A DNA stretch of 64,000 nt. It comes from Cercophora sp. LCS_1. Taxonomy: Eukaryota; Ascomycota; Sordariomycetes; Sordariales; Lasiosphaeriaceae. The stretch is from positions 310,001 to 374,000 of the forward strand of contig JAPZLL010000015.1 of the NCBI GenBank assembly GCA_036250225.1, read 5' to 3'. Both the position numbers and the translations under genes were made by a program. Numbering within the stretch: the first letter of the stretch is position 1; each line of letters opens with the position of its first letter. Positions 1 through 11,310 of this stretch are shown here, one piece after another. The notes beneath the pieces are model-generated. The model had not been told where the DNA came from. It made no database searches and worked only from the letters and a program-made list of their open reading frames with translations.

Positions 1-372
1 CTGAACCATGTTTCCGACCCGTGAGAGATGGAGGCGTCCCATAAGGGCATGGTCTCGTCGCGTGGTGGACCGTGACGCTCAAGATTTCGGAATTTATCTG
101 TAGGATTGAGGAGGAAATCTATCCACATCTGCGTTAAACTCATTGGACGCCAACACAAACGGTGCCGGAACATGCCCAAACAAGTCCAGAGCACGACTTT
201 CCGCGCGATGCGCCGGCGTGGAATCCGCGACACGTTGACCGATAGGCCTTTGATTCGTCGGTTGTCAACCAATGATACCATCTATCAACACAGGGCGCAG
301 GTGATGATGGTCTTGCATCTCGGCATTCCATTCTGAGAAAAATGGCACGCCATCGTCAGAGCCCGCCCGGGC

Positions 373-3300
373 GTGGTCCGCCCAATGTTCAAATCCCTTC
401 TCCTCCAAACACGCATACCGCTCATTTTGTGTCCATATCTCAACGCGCCTTACAACATGGAAACTGCCGGGCATCCTGATCAAGAGCTCGCAACTTTCGA
501 CGTCATTGTAAGCAAAATTGAGGTCTTGCTAGGGAGGCTCAAGCGCGCAAGGGCTGCCTCGAACCGCAAACGCCCGGTCCAGCCCCCCGGTTCGCATGCC
601 CCAGCGGTCGCAAGGACACAGATTGGCATAAGCGATCTTGTCACTTCAGATCCTATCTCTGACACTCTGACAAGCATCATCAACGAAGCAAGCCAGCTGC
701 TTAAGGTCCACAATGCAGCCTCCACCAGGATGCCGCAGGACGACCACGGGAACCCGGAGGCCACATCTACCAACCATGTTTCACTATCATCACCTGTCCC
801 GGATCCTCATATAATGGCCATCACAGAGCCTGAAAGCCAAACAACAGCAACAGCAACAGCTCCAACGCTTTCCGAGCAGGCCAGCAGGGACCGTCACCCA
901 GCCGAGGCGCTGGTTACCGAAGCACTGACCGGGCCGCATCACCCGAGCGCTAGAATCAAACATGAGTTGGACGGTCGCGTTTTGGTCCTGTGACCCTCGG
1001 CGGATCAGTGGCTTGACTTTCCGTCCGTCCTCGCCTCGGCAAGGGTTCTTCACATGGACCGGGTCGGCGCTTTCAAGGTTGTGCTCCCACCAGAGCTGCA
1101 ACGCCCTCTCCCACCCAGAGAAGAGACAGAGGCCAGGGCCAAGCCTTGCCGGGGGTATCGCGCCCAAGCCCTTCCAAACAAGACTTACCATATCGATATG
1201 CCGGGAAAACGCCAGGTCTTTCGCCCATCTCCTCCCTGTTTGTTGCCCACCCTGGACGCTGTTCAACGTCATGAAGCGCTCCTATGTAGCAAGGATGGCC
1301 TAGATGGCGTCTACTACAGAACGGATGTTCCGGCCGAGACCCCTCAACAACGCGCTGCAGCAGGCCTTACGACAGAAAGCGCCATCTAGCCGCTAAAGGA
1401 CAACATGCTGTCACAAACAAAGTATTCGATTCCCGGACTCCACTGGCCGTATGCGTACGAATCTGGTCCCAAATTCGGTGCATCCTTCTCTGACCATGAG
1501 GAGCATTACGGGCTCTATTCTCTAAGCCACTTGCACGTTGGGAGGAAGCTATGGAAAGTCATTCCCCCGTCGGCAGCAGACGCCTTCATTGAGAAGCTGA
1601 AGGAAACAGACAAAGCGATAGTCTGGGATTGTGAGCAGTGTGTCCGACACGCAGCAGTGTTTGTGCCCCCGTCGACATTGACAGAATGGGGCATTCCATT
1701 CACGATCGTCGACCGAAGAGCATCCGAAGTGGTTGTCACCATGCCACGTGCCTATCATTCTGGATTTAGCACAGGCTACACGCTCGCGGAGGCAGTGCAT
1801 TACGCAGATGCAGAATGGTCACCACATGGCCATGTCGCCTGTCTTGACCCGTGTCCCGATAACCCCATCCCGATCGACCTTCTGGCCTTCCTTGGTCCTG
1901 AGGAGGCCCAACGACGGGTAGAAGATCTGGAAAGGGGGGAAGAGACGAGGAGGCAGCGAGCTAGAAAGCGTCGTATGGCTGATGCCGCCGAACAGTCAGA
2001 GAGCCGAGGTGGGAACGAAGAGAGCGGGGAGGACGAAGAGGGCAACACAAGTCAAAGCCTGGGAGACGAGCTTGCAATACGGAATAAGGAGACCTGGGGT
2101 ACGAGCCCAGCATGCATGCCAATCCTATCCCCAGAGCCAGCGGTACAAATCACCGAGATGGATCGATTACATCCTTACTCAACGCTTTCCTCCGGAGTGG
2201 CTCGGCTGCGTGGAGCATGACGAGTCTTTCCAGAAGAGGCTCGAACAGTTCCTTCCGGGCGGCTGCTTGGACGGCCCGCTGTTGACGAAGATCCTGCAGA
2301 TTCTTTGCAGAGGCTCTGGCTTTGCTGCACAAGATCTGTCTAATATCGAAACGGGACGTCCGACATTCAACCAGGATTTGTTGGAAACCTACGACGGTCT
2401 TGTGCTGCCAATACACGCCAATGGCCGCGATCAACCATCGACTTCAGCGACGGAAAACAGCTGGGCTCTTCTGGTGGTTAATTGGCAAAGTGGCAGGTTT
2501 ACCTCGATCGGCATGGATAAAGAGCATGCCGAGCATTGGAGGACCAAGTTCGAGAGCATGCTAAAGGCTCAGCTCCACCACGACCTTCAAGAGGCAAGCC
2601 CGAATTGCTTTGCATAAGTGGATAATTGCTGACTTCTCTCTAGCTTGGAAACCAGCCTTGGGACTCACCCTCCGGCATTCAATGTTGTTTAGCGCTCGAA
2701 AAGTATCTTGGAACCGCACCGCCGACGTCCGACAGCAGCGATCCCACTTCTCTTCGGGCACGGTACCTGGCAAGGCTCCTGGAAACACGGATCTCGGCGT
2801 CCCAATTAGGCATCTTCGCCGGCAAGGGCACAACGGGCCAACCAGACCCAACGGCAACAGAGCTCATCTTCCTCCAACCCGATCCAACAGACAAAGTGTC
2901 CGCATGTGCTGCCGACAGCCACCAGTGCTTTCTCCTCGACCTCCAGAAGTCCAGCGGTCAGGGGGAGGAACTGACCCTCGCTTTGGGGGATGGCGATCCG
3001 AGCATGGAGGTAAAGGCGCGCATCTTGCAGATGGTAATGCAGTGTTCACTCCCACCCATTGGAGTGACGGATGGCTATGACGACAAACGGGGCACTGTGG
3101 AAGGAATGGTTGCCAAACTCGGAAATATTCGCCGAAAAGCTCAGATGTGCACATTCGAAGAGCGAATTACGCTTATCCTACTTGCACAGAAGCATCAAGA
3201 CCTAGTAGCTGATGCTCGAGCTCGAATGCTCCGAGAGCGCAGCATCCGAAGGCGGCAGTTTAATAGTGAGGAGGTTCCCGAGCCGAAAAAGCGAATCGCA

Positions 3301-3537
3301 GCGACAACGACTGCTCTGGAGAATCTAGCCAAGCAGCAGACGCTGATGGAAATTGGCGAGCTAAAGGCATCCGTCGAAGAGGGTATCTCCCTGCTTTATA
3401 TAGGCAGCATGCTGGGATATCACAGCCTTGCGACCTTTCCGGGGACCGTCGTCCGACCGCATGAATTTGCTCTCGATTTCGTTGTTGCAGGGATGTGCTT
3501 CAGGTCACTTTCGAAACCAATCAATCCAATCGAGTAG
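373..3537 (+). pseudogene. JmjN/JmjC and Ulp1-like peptidase fusion, probably decayed
   Basis: One reading frame runs from about 373 to 2220 but contains TGA at 991-993 and TAG at 1387-1389. After the first stop it reads a JmjN-like stretch (GAFKVVLPPEL near 1066). After the second it reads a JmjC core, with HEEHYGLYSLSHLHVG near 1494 (Fe-binding HxE) and AYHSGF near 1750 (distal His), so the iron triad is kept. An acidic linker follows. The product then continues in another frame (about 2130-2593) with SWALLVVNWQSGRFTSI, as in C48/Ulp1 peptidases, although the usual catalytic His before Trp is Ser. A 50-nt GC-AG intron (2594-2643) joins in phase 0 to NQPWDSPSGIQCCLALEKYL, the Ulp1 cysteine region, and the frame runs on to 3537. 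The frame change near 2050-2150 is unresolved (intron or frameshift). Family knowledge suggests histone or protein demethylase and deSUMOylase folds; activity is doubtful. The stops could instead lie in introns. Confidence 0.55.
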
Positions 3538-4780
3538 GTCTGGACACCCGCTAAGAAATGAAGAGAAGCTCATCCCAAGCAGGTATAACAGCCTCCACAG
3601 CAGGAAGGCGGAGTGTGAATATTTTATAAAATGGTGGCGTGTTCTCCGTCGAGATCTACAACGTGGTGCTGCGGTAGATCCTCGAGCGATTGCCTAGACG
3701 TTGACAATGGCTCCTCATAACCCCAGCCAGAAAGAGGTAAGTCAGTGGCGGGCCCAGCTTAAATATGCCGAGGGGGCCGTTCCGCCAAAGAGGCCACAGG
3801 CAGGACGGGATCTACGGCGTGCGCCTCCAAAGAGACAAAAGGGACCGGAGACAAATCTGTAATACGTTAGTGGCGGACCACCAGGGAAGTAAGGCACATT
3901 TCTTTGTAAGCAGGGAGGACACAATCTTTAGCTCCTCAACAGGTACTTCACCCTCAGCCCATCGCGTCCAGTCTCGTAGTTGACCTGAGTGGCATAAGGC
4001 GGTGAACTAGTGAGGTGCTGGCTGCGGACTGGTTGCTTTACCTCACAACTTGCGCCGTCGCTTCTAACTCGGAGCACAGCACCCCGCGGTTGCTGGCGGT
4101 GCCGGCAGGCACAAAACAATTCTAATGAAGTGGCTCAGGACATAACTACTACTATTTACACGCCCGCAACAGGACCTTCCTTCCGAAGTCGACCGCCTCT
4201 ATTCCCTTGTGCTATACCATCAACCCCCGTATAGTTCGACTACTGCTGGTAACAGGGTCCGCACAGGCGCCTGACTAGCAGTTTCCAGGCCCTACTGCAT
4301 CTGTATGGAGTTTAACTAGCTTTTGTGTCTCCTTCATATTGCAAATACAGCCGGAGCAAAACTTATACTCCCTGCTTGGAACAGTAGTTTCCCCAACTGG
4401 CCACCGCACTTTAGCTAACCACCAACGTGTATTCATGCTCTTCTCGGATCCATCTGCAGTTTAGGATTGTAAATTGCTATCTCTGACACGCCCACTGCCA
4501 TAGGATTAGCGCTTGGATATTTTTGCAGGCGACCTCGCGACCTTTTTTCGACCCCAAATCATGCCACAGGGTAGCATTTACACTGATGGTGTCCCGGTCC
4601 GCGAATATTGATTGTTCAGCTAAGCGGCACTAGCAGTAGTTGAAGGTTGGGTGGTCGCCGGTCCATGGGCCAAAAAAGAAAACGCAATGTGACGCGTTTT
4701 TTCCGCACGGGCCACGACACGACTCGGCCAAAATACCACCCGCGGGAAAGCTGGAGACACCAAACAAGTGACAATTGATC
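3538..4780. other. intergenic, no gene seen
   Basis: No reading frame with domain-like sequence or plausible splice structure was found on either strand. The last ~150 bases hold a C/A-rich stretch suitable for the leader of the gene starting at 4781. Confidence 0.5.
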
Positions 4781-5771
4781 ATGGCGGAAACACCAAAAGA
4801 AACATTAGACGCCGCAACCCTGCCCATCTCTCGAATTTTGTCGTCATATCCGCGCGAACGTTTATATATTTACCCTCTGATCTGGACGCAGCGGCACCTA
4901 GACCTGCTAGGTTGCAGGTTCTCCTGCCCAGGCACCGAACCCCTCGAGATCGAGACCGAGATCGAGGTCGGAACCAGTGGCGAACCAAGATATCAGCGCG
5001 GGGCTAAAGCATTGGCTGGGTCGAGCAGCTTTGTCTCCAAAGCAATCGCAATTGAGCATATCTGGCGTGGGCATTATGGCAACGACTTTACTATCACGTA
5101 GGAACTCCCCTTCCTTGCCCCCCCGCTTCGTTCTTGATACTAATACATGTATGCTTTGAACTAGACGCGAGCTAGAGTTCCGCTTCGCCCACCGCTGTGT
5201 TGCCCATCTGGAGTGCCATGCGTATTCTTTGATCCCTCCCCCTGACGAAGACTTTGACCCCCCGCCACCGAACCACGTCGCCTGGCTGGACCTCGACGAA
5301 ATCGCGGAGCTCCGTCAACGCCACCGCAACCCGCCATGTCCTAAAGACCCCCTTCGAGACCCCTACATGGTGGCCGTCCTCATTGCGCTCGCGCAGTCGC
5401 AGCGATTCGAGTCTTCAAAGTGGCAACAACAATGGCGGCAGCAGCAACGCAAGGATGAGAATGGCATTTATTGGCGGGTGGTACTGATGGTAACTGACAA
5501 TGGGCACGAGTGGTTACATATCTATGGCGCTTCTATCTCCGCCGAGTTCCTCAACCGGTTCGACGCCCCCACTTATAGCCCTCCTCCCACGGGTGGTATC
5601 AACGCGGCGGGAATGACGATTGAGTATTGGCGACTGCGGCTACGGCCGTACGAAACCCTTTCGCAGCGTATGAACACGGCCTTGCGGGAAGTGTATTGTG
5701 CTATGAGAACAGTTCCGGAATTTTTTTTTAAAAAAAAATCCGCGCTAGGGAATCTCATGATATTGCCGTAG
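4781..5771 (+). CDS. uncharacterised two-exon fungal protein
   Basis: Exons 4781-5097 and 5165-5771 are joined in phase 2 over a 67-nt intron that starts GTAGGA, contains TACTAAT and ends ACTAG. The product is 307 residues. The ATG at 4781 (ATCATGGCG) is chosen because the longer frame begins at a TTG. Visible features are an N-terminal helical stretch (SRILSSYPRERLYIYPL), a Pro/Asp-rich linker (PPPDEDFDPPPP), a Gln/Trp-rich helix (SKWQQQWRQQQRK) and a globular segment around WLHIYGASISAEFLNRF. I recognise no characterised domain. The last ~15 codons cross a T9/A9 tract (about 5720-5740), so the true C-terminus may differ if there is a missed intron or homopolymer error there. A fungal orphan family is likely. 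Confidence 0.6.
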
Positions 5772-7679
5772 CCGTTGTTCACGATGTGTTCGGAGCGGGA
5801 CTTGTAAAATTCTCTAGCAAAATTCATGGTGATTCCCCCCTCCCCCGCTCTTCCTGGTGACCATCAAGCCGGCACAGCTGGGCCAAGATTGGACACAGGC
5901 TGGGGCAGCGGCCCGTTCAACCCAGCGGTCCCTTGAACCAAAAGGTGCTTTCTGACAACACAAAGATACTCGGGTGACCTCTTGCTCTGATCTGAGGAGA
6001 ACCGGGCCATCATAGTATCGTTCAGAAGGCCTTGTGCTTCACTGTTAGATCGCATGGTCAGTCATTTTACTGAACGGGAGAGGTAACTCGAACCATCTAC
6101 GTAAATATCACCTCCTCGCCCTGCACTTCATGAGAACGAGAGCTAGCTGGTCTCGGCGGCTCTGGCTCGCCTGACATCTAGGTTAGGGACAGCCCACGAT
6201 TTCCGTGTCTTCGGCGCGTTTGCCCCATGCCGCGCACCGAGGCTGCTAGGTGAAAATTGGGGTGAGCGTTGAACAATTTCTTGTTTCCGTGGCCGGATTC
6301 CTATTGCCACTGTCGCAAGCCGTCACTAGCTGCTGGCGCGCCATCGCAAAGTTGTCGGTATCGCTCGATCTTGGGCGGGTCGATAGGGTCCATTCAGCCA
6401 AGTAGCTCGTGCTTGTGTCGTCAAACCGCTTTCTAGGAGGGGTAAAATACAAACTGGGTCTGGTAAACAGAGGGCAAAACATTCAAGGGACAATGCTGAA
6501 GTGGGAGCAATCGCAGCGAAACTATGTTTTTTTCTTGGCATGTCCTAGAAACGAGCGCGATGGAACGGCGTCTCCAATTTATATCTCTTTGCGCACCATG
6601 CTCTGAGATTCTGTACCCAAGACGATGGTGTACAACCGTGAATTGGTATGCTGCTTTGGAGTTCTTAGCGGGTCAACGCTAGCCAGAGTTAGCACCCAAG
6701 ACGGCAGAACATGAGCTTTTCCTGCAATGCAGTGGGCGGACTGTCACATGAATAAGAACTTTTACTTTAAGTAGAGAACCTGTGTAGAGTTTTCCTTTCC
6801 TTTTCTCCTTCTTCCCCTGTGGAACCTTGATACGCTATTATGGCCAATAATTGAGCTTTCCCTTTGTTGAACCCCGATACGCTGGCTGCCGATATAGAGC
6901 CCGTAGGTGCAATCCACGCTTTCCGAGATTGGGGCCTCGCTCAGTGGCTAGGTGTGGCGGGTCTGAATGAGGGCCGGATACTTTGCCCAGGTAGCTAGGA
7001 CGATGTCGGATATCTCAGCGCGCCACCAATGCTCGGCGTCGGCTTCCGTCTCGGTTCTCCAATATCTCTCGTCCGGCGGATGCGCGGGCTCATTGGCTCG
7101 TTTTCCTTCATCGCAGACGGGGGGAAAGGCTAGCGCAAATGCAGACTGACAGCGCATCTTGCCCGATCGTCGGTACCTGAGAGCCTTGCATTGTAGCATA
7201 AGCTCGAGCCCAAGGCTTGTTCGTGTGGGACACGAAGCGAGGGTTATACAAAGCATTGAGTGAGTGCCGGAGAATCAGCTCGTGAGCGGAAGGCATCGCA
7301 ACAAGATTCAGTAATTATAGGTGCAACGGGGGGGATGGGCAACAATAATACCCATCAATAGGCCAATAAGATCATGTGATTTTCCGTGTTGATGAGAAAT
7401 GGCGGTCGTACAGGGCCAGGACCCCTTCGCACCGACGCATCCATCACAAGCCATCAACGAACCACTCCCGCTACCTGTAGGCGTGTTTCGGTGGAGGTAC
7501 ACAACGGCCCGCCGGCTACCACGATTGGCACGTACGAAATCCGTCTCCCAACGTACAAGCGTCTCGGGGAGCTCGAGCATTAATTACCGGCTCTCTGCGG
7601 CCCGTCTAGTGTGGACGCCGCGGGCGCCTCCAACAAAATTTGTCGTAGGCCGCTTTTACTAGTGTACCGCTTCCTCATT
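5772..7679. other. long intergenic region, no gene seen
   Basis: About 1.9 kb with only short, low-quality frames on both strands. A short motif recurs at about 6826-6836 and 6865-6885 (ccttgatacgct and ccccgatacgct). No tRNA, transposon ends or conserved coding segments were recognised. Confidence 0.5.
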
Positions 7680-7711
7680 GACCTGTTCTGACAGTGACCT
7701 GTTCTGACAGT
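7680..7711 (+). repeat. 16-bp perfect tandem duplication just before a start codon
   Basis: gacctgttctgacagt occurs twice head to tail (7680-7695, 7696-7711), one base before the ATG at 7713. It lies in the presumed leader of the kinase-fold gene and looks like a recent slippage duplication. Confidence 0.9.
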
Positions 7712-7712
7712 C

Positions 7713-8375
7713 ATGGTGAAGCATTTTTGGTTCAGGACTAGCTACATCTCGGTCCTTGCCACCCAAATTTCCGGTCTCCATTCACACGTCCTCGGATTGC
7801 AGATCCGCCCGTCGAGGACAGCATCGTTGATCGCGCCCGCCACCAGGCTTCTACTGCCCGCTTTCGCCCAGCCCTGGGTCCGTACCGCCTTCTGCGAGTG
7901 GTTTCTTCCCGGCCAGGTCGTCCTCAAGTCCGGCGAGAAGGGGATCGGGGAGGAACTTTCCGATATTGAGATGGAGGCGTACGGCCGCCTCCAACCCCTC
8001 CATGGAGTAATAATACCGAGGTTTTACGGCGCTGTGCGTTGCGACGGGGCGCGGGGCATGCCCCCCGAGCGTTTGGGCGGCGTCCCAATGTCCTCGCCTG
8101 AGGGTGCAACATTGAGGTTGGAAGAGTTGGCAGCTCTGCTTCAGCCCTGCTACCGCGCAATACACGCCTTTGGCGCGGCCGTGGACGATACAAACCTGTC
8201 GAATTTCCAGCTTGTCGATGGGAGAATAATGATGGTGGACCTCGAGAGTGCCGTGTTTCGTTACTCGGCGGATCAACGGGAGCGCTTTCTGGCGTCGAAT
8301 ATTGAACATCTCGCCGGTATGTACCGGGGGATGCAAGCTTGCTGTCGCTTCGACCGTTTCCTGGAAGCTGCCTGA
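7713..8375 (+). CDS. small protein-kinase-like-fold protein
   Basis: A 220-residue single-exon frame. It contains a kinase N-lobe-like pattern: QVVLKSG (beta-3-like Lys), an acidic helix EMEAYGRLQPL, then IIPRFYGAV. A degenerate catalytic-loop and DFG-like region follows: DDTNLSNFQLVDGRIMMVDL, where the usual HxD and DFG become DDT-N and VDLES. This is typical of small fungal protein-kinase-like proteins that lack a full C-lobe; activity is doubtful. The first 60 residues do not look like a conserved domain, so the real start could be further in or an upstream exon may be missing. Flanking genes give no clue to a pathway. Confidence 0.55.
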   Translation: MVKHFWFRTSYISVLATQISGLHSHVLGLQIRPSRTASLIAPATRLLLPAFAQPWVRTAFCEWFLPGQVVLKSGEKGIGEELSDIEMEAYGRLQPLHGVIIPRFYGAVRCDGARGMPPERLGGVPMSSPEGATLRLEELAALLQPCYRAIHAFGAAVDDTNLSNFQLVDGRIMMVDLESAVFRYSADQRERFLASNIEHLAGMYRGMQACCRFDRFLEAA

Positions 8376-8708
8376 GCAACTCGGCTAAGATGCCCTTGTA
8401 TTTCATCATGGCGGCGCGAGATCGGGACGAAGACACTCAAGCCCGGCCGCATTGCATCCTGCACCATCCTCCGCATCGTGAAAGCCCTTCCGCGAGTGTT
8501 TTTAACCAATGACCGTTGCTCGGAAATGATTCGAGGGTAACGCCGTAAACCTACATCCAGGTGTTACATCACTTTAGGGAAAGCTCTGTGCTGAAGCGTT
8601 GACTCGGGAGTGGGAATTTCAGTTTGGTTCATCATATGACTAACTCTGCACTGGTTCTGTTCACCCTTTTCCCGCCCTTCCGATGCCAAGCTGCACGGGG
8701 AGTTAGAC
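8376..8708. other. convergent intergenic spacer
   Basis: Between two genes whose 3' ends face each other. No coding or structural signal was seen; presumably it holds both 3' UTRs. Confidence 0.5.
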
Positions 8709-9782
8709 TCAAGGCATCCATCCATTTCCACACGCATCGCATTCAGGGTCCCACTTGGTGATGGCCCTCATGTTATCCGTCACCGTCTGCTCCAACGTCC
8801 TCCAACCCTCCTGCCCACCCCATTTCTTCAACAAGGCCAGCGGCAACGAAAAGTCTGCCGTAAGGCTGAGCTTCGACAAGCCAGGCAAATCGTCGACCAA
8901 CTTCCGCTCCGGACACTGACGACGCATGATAGCCAACACGTCATTCCAGTTACACGCCGTCGCCCACGCCTGCAACCGTGCATCCTTGACATCAGGGTCC
9001 AAAACGGCGGCCACATGCAGCAACCCCACGTCCTTGACATCTACGTGGTAAATGGCCGGATTGTGCGCCAGCACATCCGTCTTCCCATCGTACAGCATCT
9101 TCAACCAAGCCCCGGCACTCTCCAACTGGCTGTGATGCAGGGGTTCGCCAATGATACTCGACGGACAAACCGAGTTGACGGTGAAATGCGGCTTCTTCTC
9201 CTCGACAAACCTCCACACGGCCTTTTCCGCTTCTGCTTTGCTGGCCGAGTATACGACACCACCCTGTCCGGGGGTGTCAATCCGCTCAGGCGCCCACGCC
9301 AACTTGACCGCCGCTTCGTTGAACGTGTCTGGCCCAACGTGTGTTGTGTTCCCGGGGATAGGCGCCGTGGCCGCAACAATGGAACTGGTGTACACAAACT
9401 CCTTGACCGAGGGCTCGTTGAGAGCCGCCTCCATGACGGAAATCGCACCGCGCACCGTTTGCGGAATGACCTTGCTTGGGTCAGGGGAGAAAGTGACGAC
9501 CGAAGCCACGTGGACAATGGCTGAAACACCCTTGACGGCTTCATCGAAGGCGTGGTCGGCTGCGAGATCGGGAACCTCGATGAGCTCAAAGCTTCCGCAG
9601 TCGGCGTGGAGCTCAAAGACGTCGTGGATGAGCCATGAGGCTTTGCATGCGTCGCGGACGGTGCCGCGGACTTTGTAGCCGCGTTCCAGGAATTGCTTGA
9701 CTACTTGGGTGGCGACGTAGCCTGTTGCGCCTGTGACGAGGACCCAGGAGCCTTTGGGGAGTGTGGTCTGGAGAGATGCCAT
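8709..9782 (-). CDS. NAD(P)-dependent extended SDR reductase (aldehyde/ketone reductase type)
   Basis: A 357-residue single-exon protein. The start is the ATG at 9782 (MASLQTTLP); the frame opens further upstream only at a TTG. The Rossmann motif VLVTGATGYVA (around residues 14-24), an extended-SDR NAG-like segment (GVSAIVHVASVV), an active-site Ser region (EFVYTSSIVAA) and YSASK (Tyr and Lys, about residue 175) place it in the 3-beta-HSD/dihydroflavonol-reductase-like branch with fungal aldehyde reductases. It should be cytosolic and reduce a carbonyl with NAD(P)H; the substrate is unknown. Length and motifs are complete. Stands alone with its own TATA box upstream. Confidence 0.9.
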   Translation of the reverse strand: MASLQTTLPKGSWVLVTGATGYVATQVVKQFLERGYKVRGTVRDACKASWLIHDVFELHADCGSFELIEVPDLAADHAFDEAVKGVSAIVHVASVVTFSPDPSKVIPQTVRGAISVMEAALNEPSVKEFVYTSSIVAATAPIPGNTTHVGPDTFNEAAVKLAWAPERIDTPGQGGVVYSASKAEAEKAVWRFVEEKKPHFTVNSVCPSSIIGEPLHHSQLESAGAWLKMLYDGKTDVLAHNPAIYHVDVKDVGLLHVAAVLDPDVKDARLQAWATACNWNDVLAIMRRQCPERKLVDDLPGLSKLSLTADFSLPLALLKKWGGQEGWRTLEQTVTDNMRAITKWDPECDACGNGWMP

Positions 9783-9925
9783 TGTGAAGCCCCTTGGTGC
9801 CGTTGGTTCAAAGTTGACAGGTGACTTGTTTGTCTCGACTTTGTGCAATATAGGCGATCGCAATGAAGTTGGGGTTGAGAAGTTGAGATTGAGAACCTCA
9901 ATGTCGTCGAAGCAGTCCTCCTTGT

Positions 9926-9936
9926 CTTTATATATA
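9926..9936 (-). promoter_or_regulatory. TATA box of the SDR gene
   Basis: On the minus strand the sequence reads TATATATAAAG, about 145 bases upstream of the ATG at 9782 and correctly oriented. It is a plausible core promoter element for this gene. Confidence 0.5.
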
Positions 9937-11310
9937 CAGTTTCAGCGGATTCGGACAATGGAAGCCATCCCCACAGCTTTCCGACGCTCTGGGTGCTTAC
10001 GCATCGCCTGTGGTGGTCTGACATATATGTGATGTCCTTGCTTAATCCTGATTGGTGCCGCCAGCGAGGGCTCCAGTCCTTTGTGCGACCTGCAAGAGCC
10101 AGCCGAGGATGCGGTGCGCCATGCGCCCAAAGCGGAAGCTCCAAGTCTTGGCAGATTGGGACGGCAGCCACCAGGAAAGCTCTCATTCCTTGGCTGCTTT
10201 GGACAGCACCTCACTAGGTAATCACAGCTGCATGGCCAACCGCCGGGGGAAAAGACGTCTGGAAAGGGCACGTAATGTGTGACGTTGAGCTCGATGCGAC
10301 CCGCCGTTCGTCGCTCCAAGTCAAAAATAGGACCTTTCTTTTTTGCACACCCATTTTCGTTTCTGGCACACTGTTACCCTGCATAATCCTGGCCCGCTAA
10401 TGCCTCCGTGCGGCTGCACGACACTGCCATTTTTTGCGTCTAACTCTCTTTTATTGAACGTGTGTCTAAACTTGAGAATCCGGCACTTCATAAATGCCAA
10501 TGCCTTTTTGGACTGGATGAAGGCCAAACCACAGTAATAGCCGGCATCAGTCGTGCCCAGGGAGGGCCAGGTTTATCGTGTATGGGCGCGGTGTGTCAAA
10601 ATCGGTGTGAAAAAGACAGCTCAAAAATACCTAGCGTAGGTATTTTGTAACGGTTTACCTGTTGATTGTGAATGTTGAAACCGCTGAAGGAGCCAGACAT
10701 TTTGTCGCGCTGGAAGTACAGAAACGTTCATCGACAGCGGCCGCGTCAACTCATTGTAACAACTACGTGGGGGCGTTGCTAACTTCGGCAGTCAAATAGG
10801 AGCTCAATATTTTCACCACAAGAACATCACGCAGTCCCGCCGCTCTCAACTACCTCGGGAGTCTCCGACTAAAAAGAAGCGGGTCCCGCCCGAGCAAGGT
10901 CAGCCTAAAATCAGGCTCGCTTCACCCTCAGCTCAGCTTCGGCTCACCATTGCTCACTCATAAGTTCAAATAGACGCTCTCAATTGAGAATCGGCAGGGA
11001 TTGGTGGACCACTGCGGGGTGCCTTGGATGATGCCTACTGGGGAAGCCAAAAGTTGTATAAAGTCTCGCGTCGCCCCAAGCACTTTTTGGCTTCGACATC
11101 TGTCGCTTCTGCGCCTTTGCCCATGTTACGTTTTAATACCCGATTGTGACCACCACACACACAATACCAACGGGTAGGACATCGAAACTCTATCAATCCG
11201 GAAAAAATCAGAGAGAACAAGGCTTTCATCGTACGCGACGGAGTCCCTCTATTCTCCACAACAACCGTGACCACACTCCGGACTTCGATGCCGTCCTTGC
11301 CGTTCACACC
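9937..11310. other. divergent intergenic region
   Basis: Carries the promoters of the SDR gene (leftwards) and the F-box-like gene (rightwards). Apart from a perfect hairpin at 10624-10646 no feature was recognised and no conserved reading frame is present. Confidence 0.5.
10624..10646. repeat. perfect inverted repeat (10-bp arms, 3-nt loop)
   Basis: The arms AAAATACCTA and TAGGTATTTT flank a GCG loop. It contains the TACCTA/TAGGTA core that also recurs in other intergenic parts of the window. It could be a hairpin or a dyad protein-binding site; function unknown. Confidence 0.8.

Noticed and set aside
9015..9678. Two long plus-strand frames (169 and 175 codons)
   Set aside because: Antisense shadows of the SDR reductase.
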